Assembly: GCA_934563745.1 (NCBI GenBank)
Contig: CAKTHE010000029.1
Coordinates: 1 to 24,618 of the forward strand
Source of the DNA: an uncultured Dysosmobacter sp.
GTDB lineage: Bacteria; Bacillota; Clostridia; Oscillospirales; Oscillospiraceae
DNA: 24,618 bases
Reading direction: 5' to 3'
In this document: piece after piece, positions 8,079-15,646 of the stretch
How positions within the stretch are numbered: position 1 is the first letter of the stretch
Layout of the letters: every line of letters begins with the position of its first letter
Made by a program: the position numbers and the translations under genes
The notes under the pieces: generated by a model
What the model was told of the DNA's origin: nothing
Databases searched by the model: none
What the model saw: only the letters and a program-made list of their open reading frames with translations

Positions 8079-9126
8079 AGGTGTAGCCGGATCCCTCCAC
8101 TTCTTCGTATTGAGCGGCAAGTCCTCCGGTCAGGACCACGCGCCCGTCGTCGGTGACCAGGACCAGGTCAAAATCCAGATCGGACGTGCGCCAGAATTCC
8201 AGCGCCTTTTCCTCGCCCATGACGAACAGGGCGGTGGAAAGCGCGTCGCACAGGGTCCCGTGCCCGGCGGCGGTCCCAAGATCTTCGCCGTTGGCGGCCG
8301 CGACTACCGTGACGGAGGTCAGCCCGCTCTGGGCGGGATATCCGGTGGCGGGATCAATAATATGGTGATAGGTTTTTCCATCCTGCTCAAAATAGCGCTG
8401 ATAGCCGCCGGAGGTCACGGCATACGCATCCTGCAGGCTGAGCACGGCGGCGTACGCGTCCGGAGCGGCGGGATCCTGTACGGCCACCCGCCAGGCGCTG
8501 CCATCCGGCTTGGAGCCGTGGGCATACACATTCCCGCCCAGATAGACCAGGCCGCTGGGAATCTCCAGGGAACGGAACAGACTCTCGACCCGGTCGGAGG
8601 CGTATCCCTTGGCGATCCCTCCCAGGTCGATCGCCTGAGCCTGGCCGATGGTCACGGTGGGGGTTCCGTCCGCATCGCTGCCGGTCCGGACCAGGCTGCC
8701 GTCTACCTGTGTCAGCAAGGCGGCAAGCGCGTCCGGGTCCGGGACCTGAAAATGATCCGTGGTAAAGCCCCAGGCGGAAACCACCGGTGCAATGGTGATG
8801 TCAAACGCACCGCCGGTTGCGGTGCTGTAGGTGTCGGCGGCGCAGACCAGGGCGGCTGTATCCTCCGAGACCCGGACGGCCTGCCCGGCGTTTGCGTTGA
8901 TCCGGGAAACCTCACTGTCCGCCTGGGTGCGGGAAAGGCGGGCCTCCAGGGCGGTAACGGTCTGTTTGGCCTGCTCCACGGCCGCGTTCCGGTTTTTCCC
9001 GTATGCGCTCAGCTGCATCACGGTATCCATTGCGAAGAACTGCTCGGAGGCGGCCTCCTGCTGTCCGCATCCGCTCAGACCGAGCAGACCGCTGAGAATC
9101 AATAAAAGGCATAGTGTCCGTTTCAT
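8062..9126 (-). CDS. apbE: FAD:protein FMN transferase (ApbE), lipoprotein
   Basis: This 354-residue lipoprotein has an N-terminal signal with lipobox LSGC (mature N-terminal Cys about residue 20), then the ApbE core. Recognisable blocks are FFAMDTVMQLSAYG, GAFDITIAPVVSAWGF, IDLGGIAKGYASDRV, VYLGGNVYAHGSKPDG, YHHIIDPATGYPAQSGLTSVTVVA and the Mg-binding CDALSTALFVMGEEKAL. ApbE transfers FMN from FAD to Thr/Ser of extracytoplasmic proteins such as RnfG/D, NqrC/B or FMN-binding lipoproteins. The ATG at 9126 follows AAAGGAAC. It is the first gene of a four-gene operon with its own promoter. No FMN-accepting (FMN_bind) protein or rnf gene is in the window, so the acceptor must be encoded elsewhere. 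Confidence 0.96.
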   Translation of the reverse strand: MKRTLCLLLILSGLLGLSGCGQQEAASEQFFAMDTVMQLSAYGKNRNAAVEQAKQTVTALEARLSRTQADSEVSRINANAGQAVRVSEDTAALVCAADTYSTATGGAFDITIAPVVSAWGFTTDHFQVPDPDALAALLTQVDGSLVRTGSDADGTPTVTIGQAQAIDLGGIAKGYASDRVESLFRSLEIPSGLVYLGGNVYAHGSKPDGSAWRVAVQDPAAPDAYAAVLSLQDAYAVTSGGYQRYFEQDGKTYHHIIDPATGYPAQSGLTSVTVVAAANGEDLGTAAGHGTLCDALSTALFVMGEEKALEFWRTSDLDFDLVLVTDDGRVVLTGGLAAQYEEVEGSGYTYELAD

Positions 9127-9186
9127 AATGGGTTCCTTTGCGTTATCAGATTCGGCGGCCGGACCGCCGTATGCATGTCAAGTCCA

Positions 9187-9215
9187 TATATAGCATATTT
9201 TTCGCAATTTCTCAA
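9187..9215 (-). promoter_or_regulatory. Promoter of the apbE operon
   Basis: On the minus strand, TTGAGA (9215-9210) and TATATA (9192-9187) are separated by exactly 17 bases, about 60 bases upstream of the apbE start. It is divergent from the promoter at 9320-9348. Confidence 0.65.
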
Positions 9216-9319
9216 CCGGCAAATCAAGAATCCCCGCCGGCCCGGGGCGGGAAGACGGCGCGTCTGCGCGGACCAGACGCACCGATCGGATGTTATGGAA
9301 ATCAGACGGACGGAAAAAC

Positions 9320-9348
9320 TTGCAAAAGTCAACGGAATCTGTTAAAAT
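9320..9348 (+). promoter_or_regulatory. Promoter of the 8-TM protein gene
   Basis: TTGCAA (9320-9325) and TAAAAT (9343-9348) are separated by 17 bases. The expected start of transcription near 9355 leaves a leader of about 70 bases that contains a small terminator-like hairpin (9358-9384). Confidence 0.65.
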
Positions 9349-9424
9349 CATACGGATGCCGGAAGCGCCTGAGGTCCGGCTTCCTTTATTCTGCTATTTT
9401 GACAAGCCTTGGAGGGTATTTTAT

Positions 9425-10195
9425 ATGTCTCATAAAATCGGCAGCGGAAAAGAGCAGCCGCAGAAGAAAAATGAGTTCACCGTGGGAATGATGGTATTTT
9501 TCCTGGTGGGCTGTGCGGCAGAGGCCTATTTGCTGATGGTCCGCCATTATTACGTAGACGGCTTGATCGAGCAGGTGGTGGCCTGGGATACGATCGTGCA
9601 GCGGCTGGCTGTGGCGGGCCTGGCTGTTCTGGCGCTGGGCGCTGTGCTGCTGGCTGTGTGGCGCAGGGGCGCCCGGGCGAAGCGGATCGCGGCGGGAACG
9701 CTGACGGCCGTGGGCGCGTTTTTGGCGGCCTCCGGCTGGATCGTGCGGACCTTTTATCCCAACGGCGCTTCGCTTTTGTGTGTGGTGGTGCTGGCGATCG
9801 TGGCCGGCGGCCTGGTCTGGAAGCTCTACGACCGGGAGTGCGTATATGCGCTGATTCTGCTGGCCCTGACCACGCTGGCCGTTTGGATCTGCCGGCATGG
9901 GCTGCGCAACCTTTACTGGGGCAAATGGGTGCTTGCCGGTGCCTGCTGCTATCTGGCTCTGGTGTGTGTGGCCTGGCTGCTGCTGCGCCGGACGCAGAAG
10001 AACAAGGGGCAGCTGGGCAAGCTGCGGCTGCTGCCGCCGTCTGCCGGCTATACGGCGCTGTACGGCTGCTGCGCCCTGTCGATCCTGGTCGTGGCGGCTG
10101 CGCTGGTGAGCACGACGATCGCATACTATGCGCTGTGGCTGATGGCCATCGCAATTTTTGCTCTGGCTCTTTACTTTACGGTGAAACAGCTTTAA
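9425..10195 (+). CDS. Polytopic membrane protein, unknown (about 8 TM)
   Basis: I do not recognise this 256-residue protein. The ATG at 9425 follows GGAGGG at eight bases; the open frame upstream is untranslated leader containing the promoter. After a short charged N-terminus rich in Lys/Gln (KEQPQKKNE), eight hydrophobic segments can be placed at about residues 18-40, 60-80, 88-110, 115-135, 138-155, 165-187, 205-225 and 230-252. Short loops hold basic residues (RRGARAKR, LRRTQKNKGQLGK). There is no catalytic motif and no long soluble domain. The gene is alone on its transcript: it has its own promoter and a terminator directly after it. A structural or regulatory membrane role is possible but not supported by anything seen. 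Confidence 0.85.
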   Translation: MSHKIGSGKEQPQKKNEFTVGMMVFFLVGCAAEAYLLMVRHYYVDGLIEQVVAWDTIVQRLAVAGLAVLALGAVLLAVWRRGARAKRIAAGTLTAVGAFLAASGWIVRTFYPNGASLLCVVVLAIVAGGLVWKLYDRECVYALILLALTTLAVWICRHGLRNLYWGKWVLAGACCYLALVCVAWLLLRRTQKNKGQLGKLRLLPPSAGYTALYGCCALSILVVAAALVSTTIAYYALWLMAIAIFALALYFTVKQL

Positions 10196-10210
10196 AATAT
10201 GAACCAGCAG

Positions 10211-10244
10211 AGCCCGGCAAAGTCTTCCTTTACCGGGCTATTTT
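10211..10244 (+). terminator. Terminator after the 8-TM protein gene
   Basis: AGCCCGG (10211-10217) pairs with CCGGGCT (10233-10239), extended inward by CAAAG/CTTTA, and is followed by ATTTT. The T-run is short, so the terminator may be leaky. Confidence 0.7.
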
Positions 10245-10266
10245 GCTATGCAAAAGCATAGCAAAA
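10241..10266. repeat. Perfect 11-bp inverted repeat
   Basis: Arm TTTTGCTATGC (10241-10251) is exactly complementary to 10256-10266, with an AAAA loop. It starts inside the T-run of the preceding terminator and is the first of several hairpins before the lipoprotein gene. Confidence 0.8.
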
Positions 10267-10280
10267 TAAGAAATGTGCCA

Positions 10281-10309
10281 TTTCCTCGCCCCTGCGGGGC
10301 AACCGGAAA
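10281..10309. repeat. Nested hairpin
   Basis: Outer arms TTTCC (10281-10285) and GGAAA (10305-10309) enclose GCCCC (10288-10292) and GGGGC (10296-10300) with a TGC loop. A smaller hairpin, GAAAT/ATTTC at about 10270-10284, overlaps its left side and would compete with it. Confidence 0.6.
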
Positions 10310-10318
10310 GGATGCACG

Positions 10319-10378
10319 AAAACTTCATGCACTGGCATTTGTGCATGTTCGTGGTGCGCTGCTCATGCATGAAGTTTT
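10319..10378. repeat. 13-bp inverted repeat upstream of the lipoprotein gene
   Basis: AAAACTTCATGCA (10319-10331) is the exact reverse complement of 10366-10378, with a 34-base loop rich in GCATG-like words. It lies 55 bases before the lipoprotein start. It could be a folded leader, a binding site, or a remnant of a small mobile repeat. Confidence 0.7.
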
Positions 10379-10432
10379 ATACTCAATTTTATGGCGCCGG
10401 CGCTGCGGCCCGGCCCGTCAGGAGGAACGCTT

Positions 10433-11026
10433 ATGAAGAAACTGCTGCCCCTGCTGCTGTCCCTGCTGCTTTTGCCCGGCTGCGGCCCGGCCGTTCCTGC
10501 GGGGGCGGATCCCACGGCTTCTGCCCCGGATGGTCCCGCCTCCTCCGGGGCCGTATCGGCCGGCGCGGAGGAGGCGGAACGTCCCGGGACAACGGAGCTG
10601 GTATTCCTTTTGGAAGGAGAGGAGGAGACCGTCTCCGCCGCGCTGTATACCGGGTCCGGCTACTCGCTCTATATTCCCACGGAAGGGTGGCAGTATGAGC
10701 GGGACAGCGAGGAGGGGGTTCCGGTGGACGAGTGGAAGAGCCTGGACCAGGACGAAGCGCAGCTGCGGATCTACAGTCTGGGCGACCGGACGCTTGCCCA
10801 GGCGCAAGACTGGATTCGGACGGAAGAGGATGACTATCAGCTGCTGGAGGACCGGCAGGGCGGCCTGTTTGGCGAGGATGCGGAGGACCAGGAGCTGCTG
10901 GAGGTCACCTTTGTCCAGGCGGACGGTGCGATCTATGCCTTGGTCCGGACCTATCCCGCCGAAGCGGCGGAGGGGTTCGGTGTCCGCCTGAGCGTCCTGG
11001 CAGATACGTTCCGGGCGGAGGCGTAA
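10433..11026 (+). CDS. Putative lipoprotein, unknown
   Basis: This 197-residue protein starts at the ATG at 10433, just after AGGAGGA. The N-terminus (MKKLLPLLLSLLLLPGC) is a lipoprotein signal with lipobox LPGC and predicted lipid-modified Cys17. A low-complexity Ala/Ser/Pro/Gly linker follows to about residue 60. An acidic C-terminal domain contains GYSLYIPTEGWQYE, then SLGDRTLAQAQDWI and a final LADTFRAE. The segment GYSLYIP..W with a closing ADTF resembles small extracellular domains of the DUF1795/PsbP-like type, but I cannot assign a family with confidence. It should be anchored outside the membrane. Its leader is unusually rich in inverted repeats. A bidirectional terminator follows. 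Confidence 0.85.
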   Translation: MKKLLPLLLSLLLLPGCGPAVPAGADPTASAPDGPASSGAVSAGAEEAERPGTTELVFLLEGEEETVSAALYTGSGYSLYIPTEGWQYERDSEEGVPVDEWKSLDQDEAQLRIYSLGDRTLAQAQDWIRTEEDDYQLLEDRQGGLFGEDAEDQELLEVTFVQADGAIYALVRTYPAEAAEGFGVRLSVLADTFRAEA

Positions 11027-11086
11027 AACCGACCGCAGCCGCCCGAAGGGGGCTGCATTCACGGCAGTGAAAGCGCGCGAAAAAAT

Positions 11087-11129
11087 AAAAGAAGGCCGCA
11101 TGGCGTTAAGCCATGCGGCCTTCTTTTTT
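11087..11129. terminator. Bidirectional intrinsic terminator
   Basis: Arms GAAGGCCGCATGGC (11091-11104) and its exact complement (11110-11123), with a five-base loop, are flanked by AAAA on the left and TTTTTT on the right. It sits between the convergent lipoprotein and DUF4127 genes. Confidence 0.93.
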
Positions 11130-11140
11130 GAGTTCGCTTT

Positions 11141-12967
11141 TCAGCTGCGGAAGGCGCCCACCGTGATCTGCATGGAGATCTCAAAGGCCCGGTCCCAGGG
11201 GAAGGCGTAGTCGGAAAGGGTCAGGGAGGCCCAGCGCCAGGTCCCGCCCGGAGAGAGCGGGTCCGCGGATACCGGAAGGGTGCTCCCGGAGAAATTTTTC
11301 AGGACCGGACGGGTGCTTTTGCGCATCCCCTGCTCCAGCCGGGCCGTCACGGCGTCCCGGTCGATCTCCGGCTGCCAGAAATTATCGGCGCTGCCCGCCA
11401 GGTCCGACCGGACGTAGCGCAGAATATCTTCCCGCACCTGGTTTTTGTAGCAAAAGTCTTTGATCACGCTGTCGGAAAGCGTTTGGGCAAAGGCCCGGGC
11501 GGAAGAAAGATCTTTGCCGTTGCCGTCGCACAGCCAGGCCCAGCGGGCGATCCCGTGGCTCAGGGCGGTGCCGGTGACGATGGCCATATCCAGAAAGCCC
11601 GCGTAGCTTAAAAGCCAGCCCAAATGAGCCTGCCGGGTCAGCGCTTCATGAAATTCCGAGCCGTACAGGCCGTTGCCCGCGTCGATCAGCATAACGGGGC
11701 AGCCCTGCTGCTCCAGTTCGTTCAGCCGCCGGATCAGCGCCTGGATGTAGGCGGTCTTCTGCGCCGGATCCTCCGGCTGCGTCAGAACCAGAAGACGGAC
11801 CGCGGCATTCTGCTCGCCGGAGACGGAGCTGAGTCCGAAAAAGCGCAGGTGCTCCTGAACGATCTCCTCCAGCGGTTGGGAATCATAGGCGCAAGCGGGC
11901 TGTGCTTCCGTCCCGCCGAAGTACTCCACACCTACGCTTCCGTATCCGCGCTCCTGAAGCGAGCGGCCCCCGTGGGCCTGGGTGCTTTCCGTCAGATAGA
12001 GCTGGGTGACGGCCTTGAACGCCAGGTCATCCACTCCGGAGAGGATCCAGTCCAGCTGTGTGCCATCTGAATCGGTGCGCAGCTGACTGCGGAGGTAGGC
12101 AATCTCGTTTTTCTGTATGCTGTCTGCCTCCGAGGAGTCGTCAATGCCGATCAGCAGACGGAAGCAGGTCCCGCCGGGACGGGCGCACAGCCGCTGGATC
12201 TCATCGCTCAGGCGCAGCTTGCGGGCCCGGGCGGCGAGATAGGCCTCGACCGCTTCCGCCTCCGGCTCGGTGCCGTCCGGAAGGGTTACAGGACTTCCAT
12301 CCGGGGCCAGGGGATAGTCCGCAAGGACCTGCTCCAGCGTCAGCGCCTCACCCTCCAGCGCAGGACGCGGCTGCATGCCGTAGCTGCGCAGCAGGTTGTA
12401 GTCGGCAAGGTCAAATCCGGCATAGCCGCAGGTGGGAGCCAGACGCATAACGCTGTCCAGCAGCCAGACCCGGTTGTCCGGATCGGCGGCCAGAGCGTCC
12501 AGCAATGCTTCCGCCAACTCCGCCTCCGTCCGGACTTGCCCGTCAGCCAGAGTGATGGGCGCTGTGTCGGTACAGTGGCGGGAATTGACCAGACCACCGG
12601 AAAGCAGCTGGTCCAAAGAGAGGATGTAGCGGTCGCAGCCTGTAGCCTCCTGCTCCAAAACCCACGCATACAGGGCGGCCCGGTCGCCGTATTGGGTCCC
12701 GTTGGCGTTTCGGGGCTGCCCGTCCAGCCGGGTGCGGTAAAGGTCGGCTTCCGGCATCGCCAGGGTATAGCCCAGAGATTCCGCCAGATAGACCACGCGG
12801 TCCGTATTGTCCGGACGGTCGTCCAAGGGGACATACGCGATGGTCCCGGAGCGGACCGGCTCCGGCTCCGAAGAAGAGGAGGAGGCGCCGCCGCTTTCAG
12901 CGCAGCCGCTGAGCACGCTCAGGGCCAGCAGGGCGGCCAAGGGGCGGAGAAGAACCGTTTTTTGCAT
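11141..12967 (-). CDS. DUF4127 family lipoprotein
   Basis: This 608-residue protein carries the signature YVPLDDRPDN (about residues 45-54), which marks DUF4127, together with YILSLDQLLSGGLVNSR, LRLLIGIDDSSEADSIQKNEI-like and MLIDAGNGLYGSEFH blocks. The N-terminal signal with lipobox VLSGC (Cys22) and the following Ser/Glu linker predict a lipoprotein on the outer face of the membrane. The ATG at 12967 is preferred because GGAGC lies six bases upstream; a start four codons earlier lacks a good site. The biochemical function of DUF4127 is unknown. The gene follows ybaB but is separated from it by a terminator, and no clear promoter is visible in the roughly 70 bases between. Confidence 0.9.
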   Translation of the reverse strand: MQKTVLLRPLAALLALSVLSGCAESGGASSSSSEPEPVRSGTIAYVPLDDRPDNTDRVVYLAESLGYTLAMPEADLYRTRLDGQPRNANGTQYGDRAALYAWVLEQEATGCDRYILSLDQLLSGGLVNSRHCTDTAPITLADGQVRTEAELAEALLDALAADPDNRVWLLDSVMRLAPTCGYAGFDLADYNLLRSYGMQPRPALEGEALTLEQVLADYPLAPDGSPVTLPDGTEPEAEAVEAYLAARARKLRLSDEIQRLCARPGGTCFRLLIGIDDSSEADSIQKNEIAYLRSQLRTDSDGTQLDWILSGVDDLAFKAVTQLYLTESTQAHGGRSLQERGYGSVGVEYFGGTEAQPACAYDSQPLEEIVQEHLRFFGLSSVSGEQNAAVRLLVLTQPEDPAQKTAYIQALIRRLNELEQQGCPVMLIDAGNGLYGSEFHEALTRQAHLGWLLSYAGFLDMAIVTGTALSHGIARWAWLCDGNGKDLSSARAFAQTLSDSVIKDFCYKNQVREDILRYVRSDLAGSADNFWQPEIDRDAVTARLEQGMRKSTRPVLKNFSGSTLPVSADPLSPGGTWRWASLTLSDYAFPWDRAFEISMQITVGAFRS

Positions 12968-13036
12968 AAAAAGCTCCATTCTGCCGCAGCGCGGCGGGAA
13001 CGGGGCGGGCGAGCCCGCCCAGGGTCAGAGGGGGAG

Positions 13037-13075
13037 AAAAAGCGGCGGCCCGGCCCGGCAGGGCACAGGCCGCCG
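13037..13075 (-). terminator. Terminator after ybaB
   Basis: On the minus strand CGGCGGCC (13075-13068) pairs with GGCCGCCG (13050-13043), followed by CTTTTT. It ends the dnaX-ybaB transcript. Confidence 0.7.
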
Positions 13076-13099
13076 GGCGGCACGAAACGTGTATGGCGG

Positions 13100-13474
13100 T
13101 TACAGGCCCAGCGCGCCCAGATTCAGCCCGCCGGTGACCTGATTCATGCTGGTCTCCATGGCGTCGCCGGCCTTGCGCAGAGCCTCGTTTACGGCAGAGA
13201 CCACAAGATCCTGCAGCATCTCGACGTCATCGGGGTCCACAGCCTCCGGCTGGATGGATACGGAAAGCACTTCCTTTTTCCCGTTGACGGTGGCGCTGAC
13301 CGCGCCGCCGCCGGCGGTAGCGGTAAACTCCTGCGCCTCCACGCTCTCCTGCGCGTCGGTCATGGCCTGCTGCATCTGGGCAATCTTCTGCTGCATCTCC
13401 GCCTGGCGCTGGGCACCGGTGGGACGCATACTGCCGTTGGTAAAGCCGCGGCGTGCACTGTAAGACATATTCAT
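13100..13474 (-). CDS. ybaB: YbaB/EbfC family nucleoid-associated protein
   Basis: This 124-residue protein has the standard family layout. An N-terminal Arg/Gln-rich helix (QRQAEMQQKIAQMQQAMTDAQ) leads into the segment FTATAGGGAVSATVNGKKEVLSVSI, then PEAVDPDDVEMLQDLVVSAVNEALRKA. It forms a tweezer-like dimer that binds DNA. An AAAGGAG site precedes two candidate ATG codons (13474 and 13468). The usual neighbours are dnaX upstream and recR downstream. Here dnaX is present but separated by a small AT-rich gene, and recR is missing from its expected place. Confidence 0.95.
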   Translation of the reverse strand: MNMSYSARRGFTNGSMRPTGAQRQAEMQQKIAQMQQAMTDAQESVEAQEFTATAGGGAVSATVNGKKEVLSVSIQPEAVDPDDVEMLQDLVVSAVNEALRKAGDAMETSMNQVTGGLNLGALGL

Positions 13475-13561
13475 TCGCTCCTTTTCAATTTGAAAGTGTA
13501 AGAATTGAACCCGTTCTTCCTAAATTCGGTTGCGCTTTCAACCATTTCGGGCGTTTAATTA

Positions 13562-13783
13562 TCAACGCTTCTTTTTTGCTCTCTTCTCCTCTCTTCTCTT
13601 CTTGAGAAGCTTTTGGTAATAAATATCCTGTTCTTCAGAATTTTGCTGATTATTAGTTCCGCTGCCCGTAGACAGTATAACAAATACCATCGTAAACAGC
13701 CAAATTCCAAAACTCAAACCAATATGATTAGATTGAATGCCCATGACTAAGCACAAAAGCAGCCAAATAATAGCAGCGACCAT
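13562..13783 (-). CDS. Small AT-rich membrane protein between dnaX and ybaB
   Basis: I do not recognise this 73-residue protein. The ATG at 13783 has an AGAGGTAGG site at a normal distance; the open frame extends upstream into the dnaX tail but without a good start. Two hydrophobic segments (VAAIIWLLLCLVMGI and FGIWLFTMVFVILSTG) are joined by a short polar loop. A polar Asn/Gln/Glu linker and a strongly basic tail (KLLKKRREEKRAKKKR) follow. Its base composition is clearly poorer in GC than all neighbours, with codons ending in A/T. It is therefore probably a recent arrival in the conserved dnaX-ybaB interval. A toxin-like or membrane-stress role could be imagined but nothing supports it directly. 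Confidence 0.7.
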   Translation of the reverse strand: MVAAIIWLLLCLVMGIQSNHIGLSFGIWLFTMVFVILSTGSGTNNQQNSEEQDIYYQKLLKKRREEKRAKKKR

Positions 13784-13841
13784 ATTGCCTACCTCTTTTT
13801 TACTGCGGATACATGATACTGCACCAGAAAAGGCATCGGAA

Positions 13842-15596
13842 TTATTTGATTTGGATGTTGTCGAATTGGCTGCCAAAGCGGATCAGATTCTCCCGCCGCT
13901 GCTCCGGTGTCAGCTGCGGTCCGGCGCCCACACTCAGACTGACGCGGACCTCAGCCCCGCAGCGCCGGGCCGCTTCGGCCTGCACGGCGCCCAGGACCCG
14001 GTCGTTATCCAGACGTCCCTTGGTGATCTCATCCGGAGCAAACAGGCGCAGCAGCTCACCATCCAGCGTGCCGGTGCATTTGTCCAGGAAGGCCCGGTAC
14101 ATCGGCGGCAGGGCGCCCTTGCTGCCCTCCCGGATTTCCTGCCAGGCAAGCACGCCGCCGGCCGCATCGGAGCCCGGCGCGGCTGCGGCGACCGTCTGCT
14201 TTGGAACGGCACTGTCCGTCGGACCGACTGCCGGTCGGGGCTGCGGAGGCTCCTCCGGAAGGGGAGGCCGCTCAAACGGCGGCTCTTCCGGCAGCGGCGG
14301 CTCTTCCGGAAGAGGCGGTTCGTCCCAGGGGGGGCGATCGTCTGCCGCCGGCGCGGCGGCTTTCCCGGAAGGATGCCGCTTGGCAGAAGCGGCGGCGGGA
14401 GCCGGAGGCACTTCCGACGGTACGGCGGCCCGGGCCTGCAGCAGGGCCGGCAAGGCGGCCAGGCGCTCCTCCAGATGACTGATCCGGGCATTGAGAGCCG
14501 TCAGATCGCCGGAAAGAGAATCGTCACACAGCCGCAGCAGACACAGCTCGGCATCCAGCCGCAGGTTGGAGCTGGCGGAAAGCCCGGCCGTGGTCTGCTG
14601 CAGGGTGGTGGCCAGGGCAATCAGACGGGCCGGAGTAAACTGCGGCTCCAGCTGGTGCAGGGTCTGGGCGTCAAAGCTGCCGGAGAGCAGCGCGTCGCCC
14701 CCCTCCGGGGCGGTTTTTCGGATCAGAAGGTCCCGGGTCAGCGTACTGAGTTCGCCCAGTACGGCGCCCACGTCTTTTCCGTTTCCGTACAGCTGCCCCA
14801 GAAGCGACAAGGCCGCGGCTGCATCCCGCCGGGCGATGTGCCCCATCAGCTGGGCGGTCTGCAGATTGCCGGCCAGGCCCAGTATGTTCAAAACGGCTTG
14901 GGCGTCCACTGTGCCGCCAGCGGCCGCGCACTGATCCAGAAGGGAAAGGGCATCCCGCAGGGCCCCATCCGCCAAACGGGAGAGCAGCTCGGCACCGTCC
15001 TCTGTCAGATCGATCGTCTCCTGCCCGGCCACATAGCGGAGCCGGGCGGCAATGTCCCGGGGCTGGATCCGTTTGAAGGAGTAGCGCTGGCAGCGCGAGA
15101 GGATCGTGGCAGGCACCTTGTGCAGCTCTGTCGTTGCAAGAATGAAGATCAGATGAGCCGGCGGCTCTTCCAGGATCTTCAGCAGAGCGTTGAAGGCGGA
15201 GATGGAGAGCATGTGGACCTCATCAATGATATAGACCCGATGGCGGACATTGGCAGGAGCGTAAATCGCTTCATCCCGCAGGGCGCGAACCTGGTCAACG
15301 CCGTTGTTGGAGGCGGCATCCAGCTCCAGCACGTCCAAAAAGCTGCCGGAGTCGATCCCAAGGCAGGCCGGGCACCGGTTGCAGGGGTTCCCGTCCACCG
15401 GGTGCTCGCAGTTGACGGCCTTGGCCAGAATTTTGGCGCAGGTGGTTTTGCCGGTGCCCCGGGTGCCGGTGAACAGATAGGCGTGGGAAATATGCCCTTC
15501 GGCCACCTGACGGCGCAGAGTTTCGGTGACATGGGCCTGGCCGACGACATCGGAAAACGCCTTGGGCCGCCACTTTCGGTATAGGGCCTGGTACAC
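13842..15596 (-). CDS. dnaX: DNA polymerase III subunit gamma/tau
   Basis: This 584-residue clamp-loader ATPase begins at a GTG (15596) with AAAGGAGT upstream; the first residues YQALYRKWRPKAFSDVVGQ are the normal N-terminus of the family. It has Walker A GTRGTGKTT, a four-Cys zinc knuckle (C at EHPVDGNPCNRCPACLG), Walker B YIIDEVHML and SRC motif LSRCQRYSF. Domain III follows, then a Pro/Glu-rich linker with repeated PPLPEEPP units. The tail is a tau-type C-terminal domain ending in QFDNIQIK. The open frame continues upstream through the SRP RNA gene but that part is not coding. No A-run frameshift signal for a short gamma form was noticed. The SRP RNA directly upstream is the same arrangement as scr-dnaX in Bacillus. 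Confidence 0.96.
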   Translation of the reverse strand: MYQALYRKWRPKAFSDVVGQAHVTETLRRQVAEGHISHAYLFTGTRGTGKTTCAKILAKAVNCEHPVDGNPCNRCPACLGIDSGSFLDVLELDAASNNGVDQVRALRDEAIYAPANVRHRVYIIDEVHMLSISAFNALLKILEEPPAHLIFILATTELHKVPATILSRCQRYSFKRIQPRDIAARLRYVAGQETIDLTEDGAELLSRLADGALRDALSLLDQCAAAGGTVDAQAVLNILGLAGNLQTAQLMGHIARRDAAAALSLLGQLYGNGKDVGAVLGELSTLTRDLLIRKTAPEGGDALLSGSFDAQTLHQLEPQFTPARLIALATTLQQTTAGLSASSNLRLDAELCLLRLCDDSLSGDLTALNARISHLEERLAALPALLQARAAVPSEVPPAPAAASAKRHPSGKAAAPAADDRPPWDEPPLPEEPPLPEEPPFERPPLPEEPPQPRPAVGPTDSAVPKQTVAAAAPGSDAAGGVLAWQEIREGSKGALPPMYRAFLDKCTGTLDGELLRLFAPDEITKGRLDNDRVLGAVQAEAARRCGAEVRVSLSVGAGPQLTPEQRRENLIRFGSQFDNIQIK

Positions 15597-15646
15597 GGGA
15601 AGACCGACTCCTTTCGTAAAGAATCCCGCCCCGCAGGGCGTGAAGA

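Noticed and set aside
10366..10395. Arginine box in the leader of the lipoprotein
   Set aside because: The sequence begins TGCAT but does not fit the rest of the pattern; the resemblance is only to one half-site.
13003..13020. GGGCGGGC/GCCCGCCC repeat as terminator
   Set aside because: The loop is too short and no T-run follows on either strand.
14250..14340. Tandem repeat in the dnaX region
   Set aside because: It encodes repeated PPLPEEPP units in the flexible linker of gamma/tau, ordinary for such a linker.
13737..15584. Plus-strand open frame over dnaX
   Set aside because: It is antisense to dnaX; low-complexity Gly/Arg/Gln content and no start signals.
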